NCBI RefSeq assembly: GCF_000178855.1
Contig: NZ_ADVG01000003.1
Location: 2,343,341 to 2,407,340, forward strand
Direction of reading: 5' to 3'
Length of the DNA: 64,000 nt
DNA from: Ktedonobacter racemifer DSM 44963
GTDB lineage: Bacteria > Chloroflexota > Ktedonobacteria > Ktedonobacterales > Ktedonobacteraceae
Shown here: positions 8,475 through 17,255 of the stretch, one piece after another
How positions within the stretch are numbered: position 1 is the stretch's first letter
Layout of the letters: each line of letters starts with the position of its first letter
Notes under the pieces: generated by a model
Databases searched by the model: none
What the model was told of the DNA's origin: nothing
What the model saw: the letters and a program-made list of their open reading frames with translations, nothing else
Translations under genes and position numbers: made by a program

Positions 8475-9926
8475 ATGCATCGAGTGTCTGGCTGGATCAA
8501 ATTGCACTTGATCTGGGTAATCATTCTCTCATTGACAGTGGCTTTGCTCCTGGGATCTGGCGTGTGGTTTTTCATCCGAACAAGCGCCAGTTCAGTTAAC
8601 GATGTTCTGGTTACAGGACCAGCCTTCGTAGCCCTGTTTGATAAAGATACTGGCAAACAGATCTGGCGGTATCAGACAGACTTGTACAGTCATCAGATAA
8701 GCAGAAACACGTATCGGACAGGCATAACTGCATTTGCCCCGTTGGTTTCCAATGGCCTCGTTTATATTCTTACGCAGACACCGGTCGGATACACCCCGAA
8801 TGGATTCACCTATACCCTGGAGGCATTGAGCCTGGCAAATGGCACGGTGCAGTGGAGTTGGGGATGGAAAGAGGCTTCTACGCTGGGAGATCCGCTGACT
8901 CTTGCCAATGGCGTGATCTATATCAGTGCGTATACTTTTACTGGGAATATCGATTCTCCACCTTCTTCACCCTCCTCTCCTGGTTCCCCTTCCGCATATC
9001 AGGGATTTGTTGTCGCCCTGGGGGCCAGCGATGGGCACCAACTCTGGAAGGTCTCTCTCGCAGGTCAGCTCTCGCTCGCAACGGTTGCGGATCATGTTCT
9101 GTATCTGAGCAATGGGAAGGCCTTGCTTGCTTTAAGCGCCAGCGATGGGCACCAACTCTGGCAATACCAACCAGACGACGGAGATATGGCTTATTATAAT
9201 CAGATAGATTATCAGACAGGACAGACACATACGATTATCGTGCAAGGTCAGGTCTATCTCGAAATCCGCCGGGTGGAGGGTATTCATGCTGTGGACGATC
9301 TGGTAGCACTGAACCCTCGGACGGGGCGCCTGGTCTGGCGTTATTGGAGCCATGGCGAGTCAATGACCATGCCTATCCTGGCGAATAATACTCTTTACGT
9401 GGGGATAGGATGGGGCGCCGTAAACACGCCTTTTGTCGCGTTGAACGCAAACACAGGAGTAGCGTCATGGACGTATCAGGGCGCGCCTGGGTATGCATCT
9501 CAACCAGTATTGGACAATGGGGTGCTCTATTTGAAAGAATTCACTCTACCCGGTGTGTCCGGTGACGTAGTTGCGCTGCAGGCTAGCAATGGGCATGTAC
9601 TGAAACGATACACGCCTGCTAGCGGAGAAGTGTTCTCCACTTTCACAGTAAACCAGCAAACACTTTATCTGACTGTTTCACGATCAAAGCGCACACCGGG
9701 AGAAGTAATCGCTCTGAATCGGGCAACTGGCGCGGAAGTCTGGCACTCATCTCCATCTCCACTTCCCGTTGGCCTCTCTGTCACCGTTTCTCAGAATCAG
9801 GCGTATGCCGTTGTAACGCAGATCCTTGGGCCATCGACGCTCTTTGTCTTGCAGGCGGGCAGCGGAAAACAGCTTTGGAGCTACGGAACGAGTGATCCGA
9901 TGTATCCAGTGGTCACTGCTGTCTAA
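8475..9926 (+). CDS. membrane-anchored PQQ-like beta-propeller protein (1)
   Basis: A 483-residue exported protein. One N-terminal membrane segment (about residues 11-33, LIWVIILSLTVALLLGSGVWFF) anchors a propeller made of PQQ/BamB-like repeats, recognised by ALDKDTGKQIWRY-like units: AGDGHQLWK, SDGHQLWQYQ, PRTGRLVWRY, NTGVASWTY, ATGAEVWHSS and GSGKQLWSYG. Such propellers bind ligands or act as scaffolds; there is no sign of a quinoprotein dehydrogenase active site. A Ser/Pro stretch (SPPSSPSSPGSPS) forms a loop. The ATG at 8475 has GAAAGGAAA upstream. Related proteins lie at 11822 and 35779. Confidence 0.75.
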   Translation: MHRVSGWIKLHLIWVIILSLTVALLLGSGVWFFIRTSASSVNDVLVTGPAFVALFDKDTGKQIWRYQTDLYSHQISRNTYRTGITAFAPLVSNGLVYILTQTPVGYTPNGFTYTLEALSLANGTVQWSWGWKEASTLGDPLTLANGVIYISAYTFTGNIDSPPSSPSSPGSPSAYQGFVVALGASDGHQLWKVSLAGQLSLATVADHVLYLSNGKALLALSASDGHQLWQYQPDDGDMAYYNQIDYQTGQTHTIIVQGQVYLEIRRVEGIHAVDDLVALNPRTGRLVWRYWSHGESMTMPILANNTLYVGIGWGAVNTPFVALNANTGVASWTYQGAPGYASQPVLDNGVLYLKEFTLPGVSGDVVALQASNGHVLKRYTPASGEVFSTFTVNQQTLYLTVSRSKRTPGEVIALNRATGAEVWHSSPSPLPVGLSVTVSQNQAYAVVTQILGPSTLFVLQAGSGKQLWSYGTSDPMYPVVTAV

Positions 9927-10139
9927 AAACGTTTTCGAGAGAGCCTTGTCGAGCAATCCAGACCCCAAGGTGTCAATCCCCCCAGTTCTGTTCTCAGTCG
10001 ATGGCGGCAAGAGTTTCAGCAGAATGGTCCGGCAGCTTTTGAGGGGGTATTGTCAACTTGACGAAGAAATGGAAGAGTTTTTTGAGGGAAAGGGAGAAGA
10101 GGAGGGAAGAAGCGGAGGGTTGGAGAGGAGAGTATGGTG

Positions 10140-10694
10140 TTAGGCAGCAACTTTCCCGCCGATCACCTCGTTCCACATCTGGAAGCGATCCTGCATGAGG
10201 GCGCGGTAATCTCTAGCCGTGAGACGATGCCGTTTCGGCCGAAAGTGATCCAAGATCGGCCCAAAAGCGGAGAGAAACCGTTGGGCTTGGCCAGGGGATT
10301 TGAAGCGCCGCATGGTGCGCTCGCGTTGCCGCGTCGGTTGATGCGAACGTTCCGCGCGGTTATTTAACCCCTTGTGTTGGCGATGCTCAACACTCGATAG
10401 GATTTCCTTCTTTGCGGCGGCATAGCTGGCCAGCTTGTCCGTGATGATCACCCGTGGGACGTATTGGAGCCCTTTGAGTAATTTTCGAAAAAACTTCTTG
10501 GCCGCGTGTTTGTTGCGTCGGCTTTGCACGAGGATATCCAGGACATCGCCCTCCTGGTTCACAGCTCGCCATAGGGAGTGGGTTTTGCCATTGATCTTCA
10601 GGTACACTTCATCCAGATGCCACTTGTCCCCCGTTTTCGGACGACGACGTTTCAGCTCATTGGCGTACGTCTGGCCAAATTTGAGACACCATTG
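10140..10694 (-). pseudogene. IS6-family transposase, C-terminal part
   Basis: Reads WCLKFGQTYANELK, then DEVYLKINGKTHSLWRAV (first catalytic Asp just before VYLK), VIITDKLASY (second Asp) and HKGLNNRAERSHQPTRQRER (Glu), ending GGKVAA. It aligns with residues about 57-238 of the complete transposase at 44789-45505. The first 60 residues are missing at this locus, being found in a separate piece at 11316-11502. Confidence 0.75.
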
Positions 10695-10990
10695 TTAGAA
10701 TGTTGTGGTGAAGGCACGTGGGTGGTATCCTCCTTCTGTAGAGAAGGTGGGAACGCCTCTGGGGAATGTGGTGTTTGGGCCAACCGAGGTTTCGGCATGA
10801 GACGTAGGAACTCGTACCATTGTTTGGTTGCCCACCCGGATCTCTCAACTGAGACTGGAGAAGACTTCAGAGCTCGTATCGGTGAATGCTCATCTCTTGC
10901 CCACAAACACGTGCCTCATAATGGCTCTGTTGAGACTGTGTTTTTCAAAAGAAGGGAACGTTCCATGCTTTCCGTTTCTGATTCGCCGGG

Positions 10991-11280
10991 GTGACGCGTT
11001 TTGTCGCCCTGGATCTCCACCGCACATATCTGGTTGTCGGAGCTGTTGATGGCCACCAGAACGTTGTGCTGACACCACGCCGTTTCGGCTTTGAGGCGTT
11101 CTGGGCATGGGCCTGGCGAACACCTGTTTCCATCCGATGCGGTCGTCTTGGAAGCAAGCACGAACGCCTGGGAGATGTATGATCGCCTTACACCTTTGGT
11201 GACCAGTGTAACCGTCGCTCATTCGTCAACGGTCAAATTGCTTGCCTCCGCGCGCATCAAGACCTTTTTGGCGAAGGAAG
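10991..11280 (+). pseudogene. IS110-family transposase N-terminal fragment
   Basis: Starts MTRFVALDLHRTYLVVGAVD, carrying the first catalytic Asp of the DEDD domain. After a frame change near 11115 it continues DAVVLEASTNAWEMYDRL (Glu) and VAHSSTVKLLASARIKT. It stops where the IS6 N-terminal fragment begins. The preceding 300 bp (10695-10990) are probably its non-coding left end, but they do not resemble the IS110 leaders at 19 kb and 60 kb. Confidence 0.6.
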
Positions 11281-11315
11281 TCAGATTACGGATAATGAAG
11301 ATCTCTCTGCTTTCT

Positions 11316-11502
11316 TCTTGACAAATTTCAGACACCATTGCCGGATGGTTTCGTAGGTCAATACAATCCCACGTTGCCCCATAAGCTCTTCAATATCACG
11401 GAAACTCAGCGAGAAACGGAAATACAACCAGATGCAATGGCTGATAATCTCAACCGGAAAGCGAAAACCTTTGTAGACGGGGGCAGATGCTTGTGTTTTC
11501 AT
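11316..11502 (-). pseudogene. IS6-family transposase, N-terminal part
   Basis: Encodes MKTQASAPVYKGFRFPVEII, then CIWLYFRFSLSFRDIEELMGQRG and YETIRQWCLKF, the N-terminal helix-turn-helix region of the same transposase type found complete at 44789-45505. It is cut after WCLKF. It lies near the right end of the mosaic element. Confidence 0.75.
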
Positions 11503-11551
11503 AATGATTAGTCTACCAGACATTTTAGCCTCTCAGCAAGTTGACAATACC

Positions 11552-11821
11552 CTCGGGGTTCATTGTAGCCCGTTTTCATAGAGGGTGGTGTGCCTTCGGC
11601 ATATGATATCTTGACAGTACCCTCCCATCTTCTGGTCTCCTGCTTTTTTGACCTATTTTATCACCTCCTCTTTCTTGTTGATGAGTTTATTTAGATGCGA
11701 TTGCCCTGGCGAAAAAGCGGCAAACATTGACACACAAGGGGAAATCAGGTACGCTTGACAGGATAAGTTTAGGTTATCGTTTACTTTATTTTTTATTCTC
11801 ATCCTTTATGAAAAGGAGAAC
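11552..11821. promoter_or_regulatory. leader of the second propeller gene with repeat remnants
   Basis: Non-coding. It contains a degenerate IS6-type end (CTTGACAGTACCC near 11610-11622) and the left arm of a 22-bp inverted repeat, TTATTTAGATGCGATTGCCC, at 11687-11708. The perfect partner lies beyond the next gene at 13711-13732. AAAAGGAGAA directly precedes the ATG at 11822. A promoter is expected in the AT-rich stretch 11765-11810, but no box is convincing. Confidence 0.4.
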
Positions 11822-13537
11822 ATGGAAGCAATGCACAGCTCTCCCCGAAGTGTTCTCGCGAAGTTGGTACGTCTGCGTATTATCTGGCTGGTTCTGGTAA
11901 TAGTGATTGGGGCAGTTATTTTAAAAGTAACGGTTCCATTCCAGCTGTCAACCGCTTCTTCCAATCAATCTGGTAAGAAGAACGTGCTTACAGCCAGCTA
12001 TGACATGCAGCGCACTGGGCAGAATAGACAGGAGACAAGGCTTACAACGGCAAATCTGAATAAAGACACCTTTGGCATGCTCTCCTCGTTCCCTGTCATA
12101 GGGAGCATTCAGGCTCAACCGCTCTATGTATCCAATGTTCGAATCGGGGGAAAGAGCCACAACGTGGTGTATGTTGCAACGACCGCCGATCGTGTCTACG
12201 CCTTTGATGCTGATGGAGGAGCGAATGCCACGGGTCCGCTCTGGCAAACTAATTTGGGCTTGAGTGAGCATGCCCCTGGCATTTATGGAACGCCAGTGAT
12301 TGCTCTCGAACAGCAGGGTGAAGGAACACTCTATGTTATTACCAACGACTCGCTCCAGTCCCAACATCTGCATGCTCTCGACATCACCAATGGTCAACCA
12401 CGTCCTGGTAGTCCCGCGCTGATCAATCCAGAGGGCTTCCGTCCCGCGACGACGTATCAGCGGACCGGTCTGGCATTGGTTCAAGGGGTGATTTATGCTG
12501 GTTGGATGGGTCTGGAACTGAGTGGCGCAGCTGAACACGGGTGGGTCATGGCTTTTGACGCGCATACCCTCAAATTAATCGATGCATTTAATACAACCGC
12601 TGATGTAAATACTGCTCCGTCTGGCAAAAACAAGGGAAACGACCTGGAAACAGGGAATCCTGGCAGTGTATGGCAGAGTACAACAGGACTATCGGTTGAT
12701 GCCGAGGGCAATGTCTATCCCATTGTCAGCAATGGCCCCTTCAACGGGCGCACCAGCTATGGTGACTCTTTCCTCAAATTGCGCCTGATAAATGGAAAAT
12801 TCTCAGTAATTGATTATTTTACTCCATTTAATCAACAATGTCTGAAGGAATGGGACTATGACCTGGGTTCCAGTGGCAACCTCCTGTTACCAGATCAGAC
12901 GGGTCGGCATCGGCATCTCATGCTGGGTGTCAGCAAGAGCGGGCGCCTCTATTTGGTAGATCGCGACGATCCGGGTGGGTTTGTTGAGGTTCCGGGATTG
13001 TCATGCGCCTCTCCGCAGGAGCAGCAGACCAATGTTGATCGGATTGTGCAGGAGAGCCAGATCGCATTGCTTCCAGGCCTCTTTATGGCACCCGTGTATT
13101 GGAGCACGCCCAGTGGAAAGCAGTATATTTATGTTTCCGGAGCCAATGCAGACACTGGACAGGGAGACACGATCAAAGCCTTTGAACTGACCAATGGTCA
13201 ACTCAATCTGACCCCAGTGATGCACACATCGCTCACGTACGGTTATCCAGGAGCGGGTATTGCTGTCTCCAGTGACGGAGACAAAGCCGGCACAGGGATT
13301 CTCTGGGCGCTCCAGCCAGCCTTTTGTCACGGTGGAGGTTGTAACCCTCAAGATTCCGCAATCCTGCGTGCCTATGATGCCACCAACTTGAACAGAGAAC
13401 TGTACAACAGTGAGCAGAATGTTGCTCGCGATGGCCTGGATAGTTACCAGAAGTTCACTCGCCCGGTCGTTGCTGACGGCAAAGTCTTTGTTTGCTCGCA
13501 GTCAATCCTCTATATCTACGGCCAGCTTCATCCCTAA
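11822..13537 (+). CDS. membrane-anchored PQQ-like beta-propeller protein (2)
   Basis: A 571-residue exported protein. A membrane segment (about residues 19-41, IIWLVLVIVIGAVILKVTVPF) is followed by a propeller with the start LTASYDMQRTGQNRQET and blade motifs such as VVYVATTADRVYAFDADG, HNVVYVAT, GWVMAFDAHTLKLIDAF and GRLYLVDRDDPGG. NTTADVNTAPSGKNKGNDLETGNPG is a loop. The Cys-rich segment CHGGGC near the end is notable in an extracytoplasmic protein. The ATG at 11822 has a strong AAAAGGAG. It is flanked by a 22-bp perfect inverted repeat. Function unknown. Confidence 0.75.
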   Translation: MEAMHSSPRSVLAKLVRLRIIWLVLVIVIGAVILKVTVPFQLSTASSNQSGKKNVLTASYDMQRTGQNRQETRLTTANLNKDTFGMLSSFPVIGSIQAQPLYVSNVRIGGKSHNVVYVATTADRVYAFDADGGANATGPLWQTNLGLSEHAPGIYGTPVIALEQQGEGTLYVITNDSLQSQHLHALDITNGQPRPGSPALINPEGFRPATTYQRTGLALVQGVIYAGWMGLELSGAAEHGWVMAFDAHTLKLIDAFNTTADVNTAPSGKNKGNDLETGNPGSVWQSTTGLSVDAEGNVYPIVSNGPFNGRTSYGDSFLKLRLINGKFSVIDYFTPFNQQCLKEWDYDLGSSGNLLLPDQTGRHRHLMLGVSKSGRLYLVDRDDPGGFVEVPGLSCASPQEQQTNVDRIVQESQIALLPGLFMAPVYWSTPSGKQYIYVSGANADTGQGDTIKAFELTNGQLNLTPVMHTSLTYGYPGAGIAVSSDGDKAGTGILWALQPAFCHGGGCNPQDSAILRAYDATNLNRELYNSEQNVARDGLDSYQKFTRPVVADGKVFVCSQSILYIYGQLHP

Positions 13538-13710
13538 ATACAATCAAGTAACTTTTTTGGCATTGGGTGCCCTTGATAAACGGGACTCATCCCAAAAATT
13601 TTCCATGAGTGTACTTAGTGCATTCTCAAGGCACCTCTTTGGGAAAGAGGAAAAGTGAGCGAGGGCACCTCGCGCTCCGGCAGGGAGAGCCCTGCATCCC
13701 CTTTCCCTAA

Positions 13711-13732
13711 CAGGGCAATCGCATCTAAATAA
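13711..13732. repeat. right arm of the 22-bp inverted repeat around propeller gene 2
   Basis: CAGGGCAATCGCATCTAAAT plus AA is the exact reverse complement of 11687-11708, giving a 22-bp perfect inverted repeat about 2.0 kb apart around gene 11822-13537. The stretch 13730-13835 on the minus strand reads HLLRQEKSSRVGIHAKRLKASWDN, which looks like the C-terminal end of a transposase. The arms may therefore be ends of a lost element. The rest of 13538-13836 shows nothing else. Confidence 0.55.
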
Positions 13733-13836
13733 CCCCATCAAGAACGCGCAAGAGATAAGAGTTGTCCCAACTGGCTTTGAGACGCTTGGCATGGATGCCG
13801 ACCCGAGACGACTTTTCCTGGCGCAAGAGATGAAGG

Positions 13837-13999
13837 GGTATTGTCAACTTAAATTTTTTTGTTGATGAGCTTTCACCACTTCGATGCCATATCAGCCATA
13901 ATTCTCGAATAAACAAGGGCAAGAAACAGGGCACAATCCCCACTTTGAGGTCTGTTTCTCTTCTATAAGCTCTACAATTGTAATTAAGTTGACAATACC
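13837..13999. mobile_element. 163-bp MITE with IS6-type terminal repeats (copy 2)
   Basis: Same length and ends as the MITE at 1600-1762 but in the opposite orientation. GGTATTGTCAACTTAAATTT opens it and AAGTTGACAATACC closes it. The reverse complement shares GTGGTGAAAGCTCATCAA near the end with copy 1 (one mismatch), while the middle has diverged. It has landed about 40 bp upstream of the gene at 14041 and may have replaced its promoter. Confidence 0.65.
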
Positions 14000-14040
14000 G
14001 ACACGTGAAGCGTCCCGCACGGGCGAGAAAGAGTACAACG

Positions 14041-14784
14041 ATGTTTAACTCGAGTGACCCGCAGAGCCAGTATCCGCAGAACAGTCCCAACGATCCCTAC
14101 CATCCTGACAATGAATACAACCCGAGCAACCTCAAGAGCCTGTATCCCCAAGATAATAGGAACCAGCGGACTTGCGCCCAAGATAGGAGAATCACCTGGC
14201 TGGTAATCCTTTTACTCATTGGCACATGCACACTCACCATCTTGTCCGTCCTGCACTTCCGGGCTCAACCCCCAGCCTTCTTCTTCCAGGTGCAGACGCT
14301 GAGTATCGGCGCACTCTTGATCATAGGTGCGCTCACGTTCGGGCTGTTGATCTTCTTCAGGGCGCTTGCCAAAGCTGAACAAGGGTCGTTCATGGGCAAG
14401 CTGAACAGAGGATTGTTTTTCCTGACAATCCTGGCAATCATCGGCGCTCTCCTTTTCTGGACTATCCTTATTAATCCCGACATCGGCCTGACCAGCACCG
14501 GTTTCACTCGCACCTCTGTCTCCATCAACACAGGAGACGCGATCTATTTTCATAATCTCGCCAATGGAGTCACGCAGTTTCTCTGTGTGGGAGTTAACCA
14601 GAACTGCCAGCCTGGGAAGAGTGATCCCGCCCAACTCGATTACGGGCTGGTAATTCAACCAGATCAGACCGTAAGCGTGGTCTTTGACGTGGAGGGGAAC
14701 TACCATATCACGAGCACAACCACTCCACATATGAACATGACGGTCAATGTGTACGTATCTCGTGGAGGTGGAGGTGGAGGTTAA
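14041..14784 (+). CDS. membrane protein with a C-terminal cupredoxin-like domain
   Basis: A 247-residue protein. The N-terminal 50 residues are Asn/Pro/Ser-rich and hydrophilic. Three membrane segments follow (WLVILLLIGTCTLTILSVL, IGALLIIGALTFGLLIFF and FLTILAIIGALLFWTILI). The last 90 residues (SVSINTGDAIYFHNLANG, VSVVFDVEGNYHIT, PHMNMTVNVYV) resemble a cupredoxin fold. The Cys of a type 1 copper site is absent from GNYHITSTTTPHMNM, so copper binding is doubtful. It ends in a run of Gly. The ATG at 14041 is chosen over an upstream GTG, although the ribosome binding site is weak. Confidence 0.6.
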   Translation: MFNSSDPQSQYPQNSPNDPYHPDNEYNPSNLKSLYPQDNRNQRTCAQDRRITWLVILLLIGTCTLTILSVLHFRAQPPAFFFQVQTLSIGALLIIGALTFGLLIFFRALAKAEQGSFMGKLNRGLFFLTILAIIGALLFWTILINPDIGLTSTGFTRTSVSINTGDAIYFHNLANGVTQFLCVGVNQNCQPGKSDPAQLDYGLVIQPDQTVSVVFDVEGNYHITSTTTPHMNMTVNVYVSRGGGGGG

Positions 14785-14936
14785 TTCTTCCAATCCAGGC
14801 GCGCAACCTTTCAGTGCAGGAGGAGCGGAGCTCTCTCTATGCCATCAACTCTAACGAGAGCGGCTTGGTCATGGTCGAAGTTCGCCTAACATCCTGGTAT
14901 ATAGATATCGCTCCAAAGAAATAAGAGCAATTCTCT

Positions 14937-15506
14937 ATGACAGTTTCCATCTCACTCTATGAGTTTTTCCGAACAGGGGCGTTTGGTCCTCTCCACCTGG
15001 GAATGGCATGTGGACAAATAGAGGCCATCCTGGGTCCGCCAGATGACTACGCTGTTCTTTCGCAACGCGAGCATTGGCAGTGCAAAGAGGATGCTCCCTG
15101 GAGATATTCTAAGTGTTGGCGCTACGGTGGTGTGGAACTGTTCTTTGATGAGGAGAAAAATTTGGAGGCCCTACACCTGGATTATCTATTTGAGTGTCTT
15201 CCCTCTGGTGGAGAAAAGATCCAATTAGATCCCTGGATACTCCATCCCGGCCTTTCTTTAGAGGAGGCAGAAATAGCTTGTACGGAACGTCAACTGGCGT
15301 ATCAGGTCCGTTGGGAGGACCCCTTTAATGAAGGAGTGGCCCATCTGGTCTTCGAAACAGGGGCTGACTTGTATTTTGAGGTGGAGGTGGAGGATCTCCG
15401 GCCGAGAGGACTGTGGTTGCTGTATTTCCCGGATACGCGAAAGCGCTATTATGATGAGGCTGGGCATTTGCGTAAGTTGAAAGGCCAGAAGAGAGGAGCG
15501 AACTAA
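14937..15506 (+). CDS. conserved hypothetical protein
   Basis: A 189-residue soluble protein, rich in aromatic and acidic residues, that I cannot assign. The opening LYEFFRTGAFGPLHLGMACG, followed by IEAILGPPDDY, has the pattern of small secretion- or immunity-related proteins in which LG repeats pack a sheet, but this is only an impression. No signal peptide or membrane segment. A downstream stretch (15507-15756) is non-coding up to the right end of the TnpB element. Confidence 0.6.
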   Translation: MTVSISLYEFFRTGAFGPLHLGMACGQIEAILGPPDDYAVLSQREHWQCKEDAPWRYSKCWRYGGVELFFDEEKNLEALHLDYLFECLPSGGEKIQLDPWILHPGLSLEEAEIACTERQLAYQVRWEDPFNEGVAHLVFETGADLYFEVEVEDLRPRGLWLLYFPDTRKRYYDEAGHLRKLKGQKRGAN

Positions 15507-15756
15507 ATATGCAACCCGGGTGAAAAGGATGGGAATTGAGAGTGCTTTGTTGCGTTTTAGTTCGCGAATTGGTCTCAGTCATGACAACTCCCAACTTGCG
15601 TTTCAGGGCTGGTGAACGATTGCTGAGAGGAACGTTTCTGACTGAACACGAAAAGGGACAGGCAAAAGCCAGGAGAAATATATCTGTTTCATGGAAGACC
15701 TCAAGAGATCTCTTCCCAGAGAAGATGGATACGCATTCAGTATGACGCATTCTCCA

Positions 15757-15859
15757 TTGACACTCCCCCGGATAAATCCAGGGGGATTCTTCTCTCATCC
15801 AGGTTGCTTGCAGCGTCCCATTGCTGAGACGTGTAGAGGCCATCCTGTCCAGAAGCGTT
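15757..15859 (-). ncRNA. 3' part of the omega RNA of TnpB copy 2
   Basis: In TnpB systems the guide RNA spans the end of tnpB and the right end, with the guide drawn from flanking DNA. Here the minus strand downstream of tnpB folds into hairpins and ends GAATCCCCC...GGGGGAGTGTCAA. The adjacent flank, TGGAGAATGCGTCATACTGA, would be the guide. The 5' boundary probably lies inside tnpB and cannot be set from sequence. Confidence 0.5.
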
Positions 15860-16987
15860 TCATGCACTCACAGGTGCATCAGTTCCCGTATGCCCTACGG
15901 TACTGAGCGCTTTTTGCAAAATGTTCAACGCCGCATTCTGATCCCTGTCTAAGATCACTCCACAGTTAGTACAGACATGGGTACGCACGCTCAAACTTTT
16001 CTTGACGAGCGTGCCACACGCTGAACAGTTTTGACTGGTAAACTGGGGTGAGACTGCCATGACAGGGATCTGATGCAAGGCAGCGTAGTAGTTCACCCAG
16101 TGCAAAAAACGACCCCAACCAGCATCGCTGATACTCTTTGAGAGGTGTCTGTTTCTCACCATGTTGCGTATGTGCAAGTCTTCAAAGGCAATCAGATCGT
16201 GAGATGTGACAAGCGCGTTTGCCTGTTTCCTGGCAAAATCTTCACGCTGCCTTTGGACGTTCAAATGCGCTTTGGCAACAGCTTTGCGTGCCTTTTTGCG
16301 ATTCTGACTTTTTTTTTGTTTCTTCGAGAGGCGACGTTGCAAGCGTTTGAGGCGTTTTTCCGCTTTGCGATAGTGACGGGGATTCTCAACAGTTCCCCCT
16401 TCAGAATCCGTATAGAACGCTTTTAAGCCTACATCAATCCCTACCTGTTTCCCTGTGGGGACGTGTTCAACGTGTCGTTCTGCCTGCACTGCAAACTGGA
16501 CATAGTATCCATCGGCGCGTCTCACAAGATGGATTCGCTTGATCTGCTTGGCTGGAAAGGTTTCAATCTCTCGTGTACCAATCAAACGAAGTTTGCCAAT
16601 GCCACACCCATCCGTGAAGGTAATATGTCGCCCGTCTGGCTCTAATTTCCATCCTGTTGTTTTATACTCCACAGAACGGTTATTTTTCTGAAAACGGGGA
16701 TATCCCTTCTTTCCTGGTTTCTTCTGTTTGCAGTTGTCATAAAAGCGAGCAATAGCAGACCACGCCCGGTCAGCACTCGCTTGACGTGCCTGGGAATTGA
16801 GAGAGGAAGCAAAGGGGAATGCTTTGGCAAGAACGGCGCAATAGCATTGCAAGTCATTTTTGTTGGCATGGTCATCCATCCAAAGACGAAGGCACTTATT
16901 ACGAATGAACTGCACAATGCGAATGGCTTCATCAATCGCCGCGTATTGTGCTTTGGTACCATCGAGCTTGTATTCATACATCAGCAT
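15860..16987 (-). CDS. tnpB: TnpB RNA-guided nuclease (copy 2)
   Basis: A 375-residue TnpB with all catalytic parts: Asp185 in GIDVGLKAF, Glu269 in IAFEDLHIRNM and Asp349 in LDRDQNAALNIL. A zinc finger uses Cys321/Cys324 (CSACG) and Cys339/Cys342 (CTNCG). The basic helix KRLKRLQRRLSKKQKK is at about 212-227. It starts MLMYEYKLDGTKAQYAAIDEA, with AAAGGAGC about 10 bases upstream. It would cut DNA next to the TTAC-type motif under omega-RNA guidance, helping element retention. Transcribed away from the RHH gene through a shared 80-bp control region. Confidence 0.88.
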   Translation of the reverse strand: MLMYEYKLDGTKAQYAAIDEAIRIVQFIRNKCLRLWMDDHANKNDLQCYCAVLAKAFPFASSLNSQARQASADRAWSAIARFYDNCKQKKPGKKGYPRFQKNNRSVEYKTTGWKLEPDGRHITFTDGCGIGKLRLIGTREIETFPAKQIKRIHLVRRADGYYVQFAVQAERHVEHVPTGKQVGIDVGLKAFYTDSEGGTVENPRHYRKAEKRLKRLQRRLSKKQKKSQNRKKARKAVAKAHLNVQRQREDFARKQANALVTSHDLIAFEDLHIRNMVRNRHLSKSISDAGWGRFLHWVNYYAALHQIPVMAVSPQFTSQNCSACGTLVKKSLSVRTHVCTNCGVILDRDQNAALNILQKALSTVGHTGTDAPVSA

Positions 16988-17023
16988 TGCGCCCTTGCTC
17001 CTTTCCTCTTTCTATGTTAGAGT

Positions 17024-17044
17024 ATACAACACTCATTGCTGTAT
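17024..17044. promoter_or_regulatory. operator-like inverted repeat between tnpB and RHH gene (copy 2)
   Basis: ATACAACA and TGCTGTAT separated by five bases form an imperfect inverted repeat, with one mismatch. It is in the same position as the palindromes of copies 1 and 3 (half-site ATACATCA). The preserved symmetry despite divergence supports a protein-binding site. Confidence 0.5.
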
Positions 17045-17063
17045 GTCAATTGTGGGAGAAAAC

Positions 17064-17255
17064 ATGAAACGGACAAATTTGTATTTAACAGAGAAACAAA
17101 TGGAACGCCTTCGTCAGCGTTCCGAACAGGAAGGGGTAGCAATAGCGGAATTAGTACGACGTGCGGTTGATAGTTTTTTAGCCTGGGATGACCCAACCTA
17201 TCAACCCATGCCTCCCACACCCCAAACAAGGAAGAGCCATTCATCCCCCGGATAA
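17064..17255 (+). CDS. small ribbon-helix-helix DNA-binding protein of the TnpB element (copy 2)
   Basis: A 63-residue protein beginning MKRTNLYLTEKQMERL. The strand RTNLYL and helices TEKQMERLRQRSEQEG and IAELVRRAVDSFLAW define an RHH/CopG fold. The ATG at 17064 has GGGAG five bases upstream. The linker YQPMPPTPQ and the tail TRKSHSSPG are shared with copies 1 and 3, the tail being encoded by left-end structural DNA. It diverges from tnpB and probably controls the shared promoter. A role as antitoxin-like partner is possible but unsupported. Confidence 0.7.
   Translation: MKRTNLYLTEKQMERLRQRSEQEGVAIAELVRRAVDSFLAWDDPTYQPMPPTPQTRKSHSSPG

Larger units (their letters stand above)
10046..11551 (-). 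mobile_element. mosaic IS6-type element containing an IS110 fragment
   Basis: The outer ends are GGTATTGTCAACTT (10046) and AAGTTGACAATACC (ends 11551), the same as the intact element at 44670-45554. Inside, a C-terminal and an N-terminal transposase piece are separated by about 620 bp holding an IS110 fragment. Both pieces contain the junction stretch CAATGGTGTCT(C/G)AAATTT, differing at one base. They may therefore derive from two copies rather than from one gene with a clean insertion. Confidence 0.6.

Noticed and set aside
14041..14784. Blue-copper protein assignment for the C-terminal domain
   Set aside because: The Cys ligand required for a type 1 copper site is missing, so only a cupredoxin-like fold is suggested.
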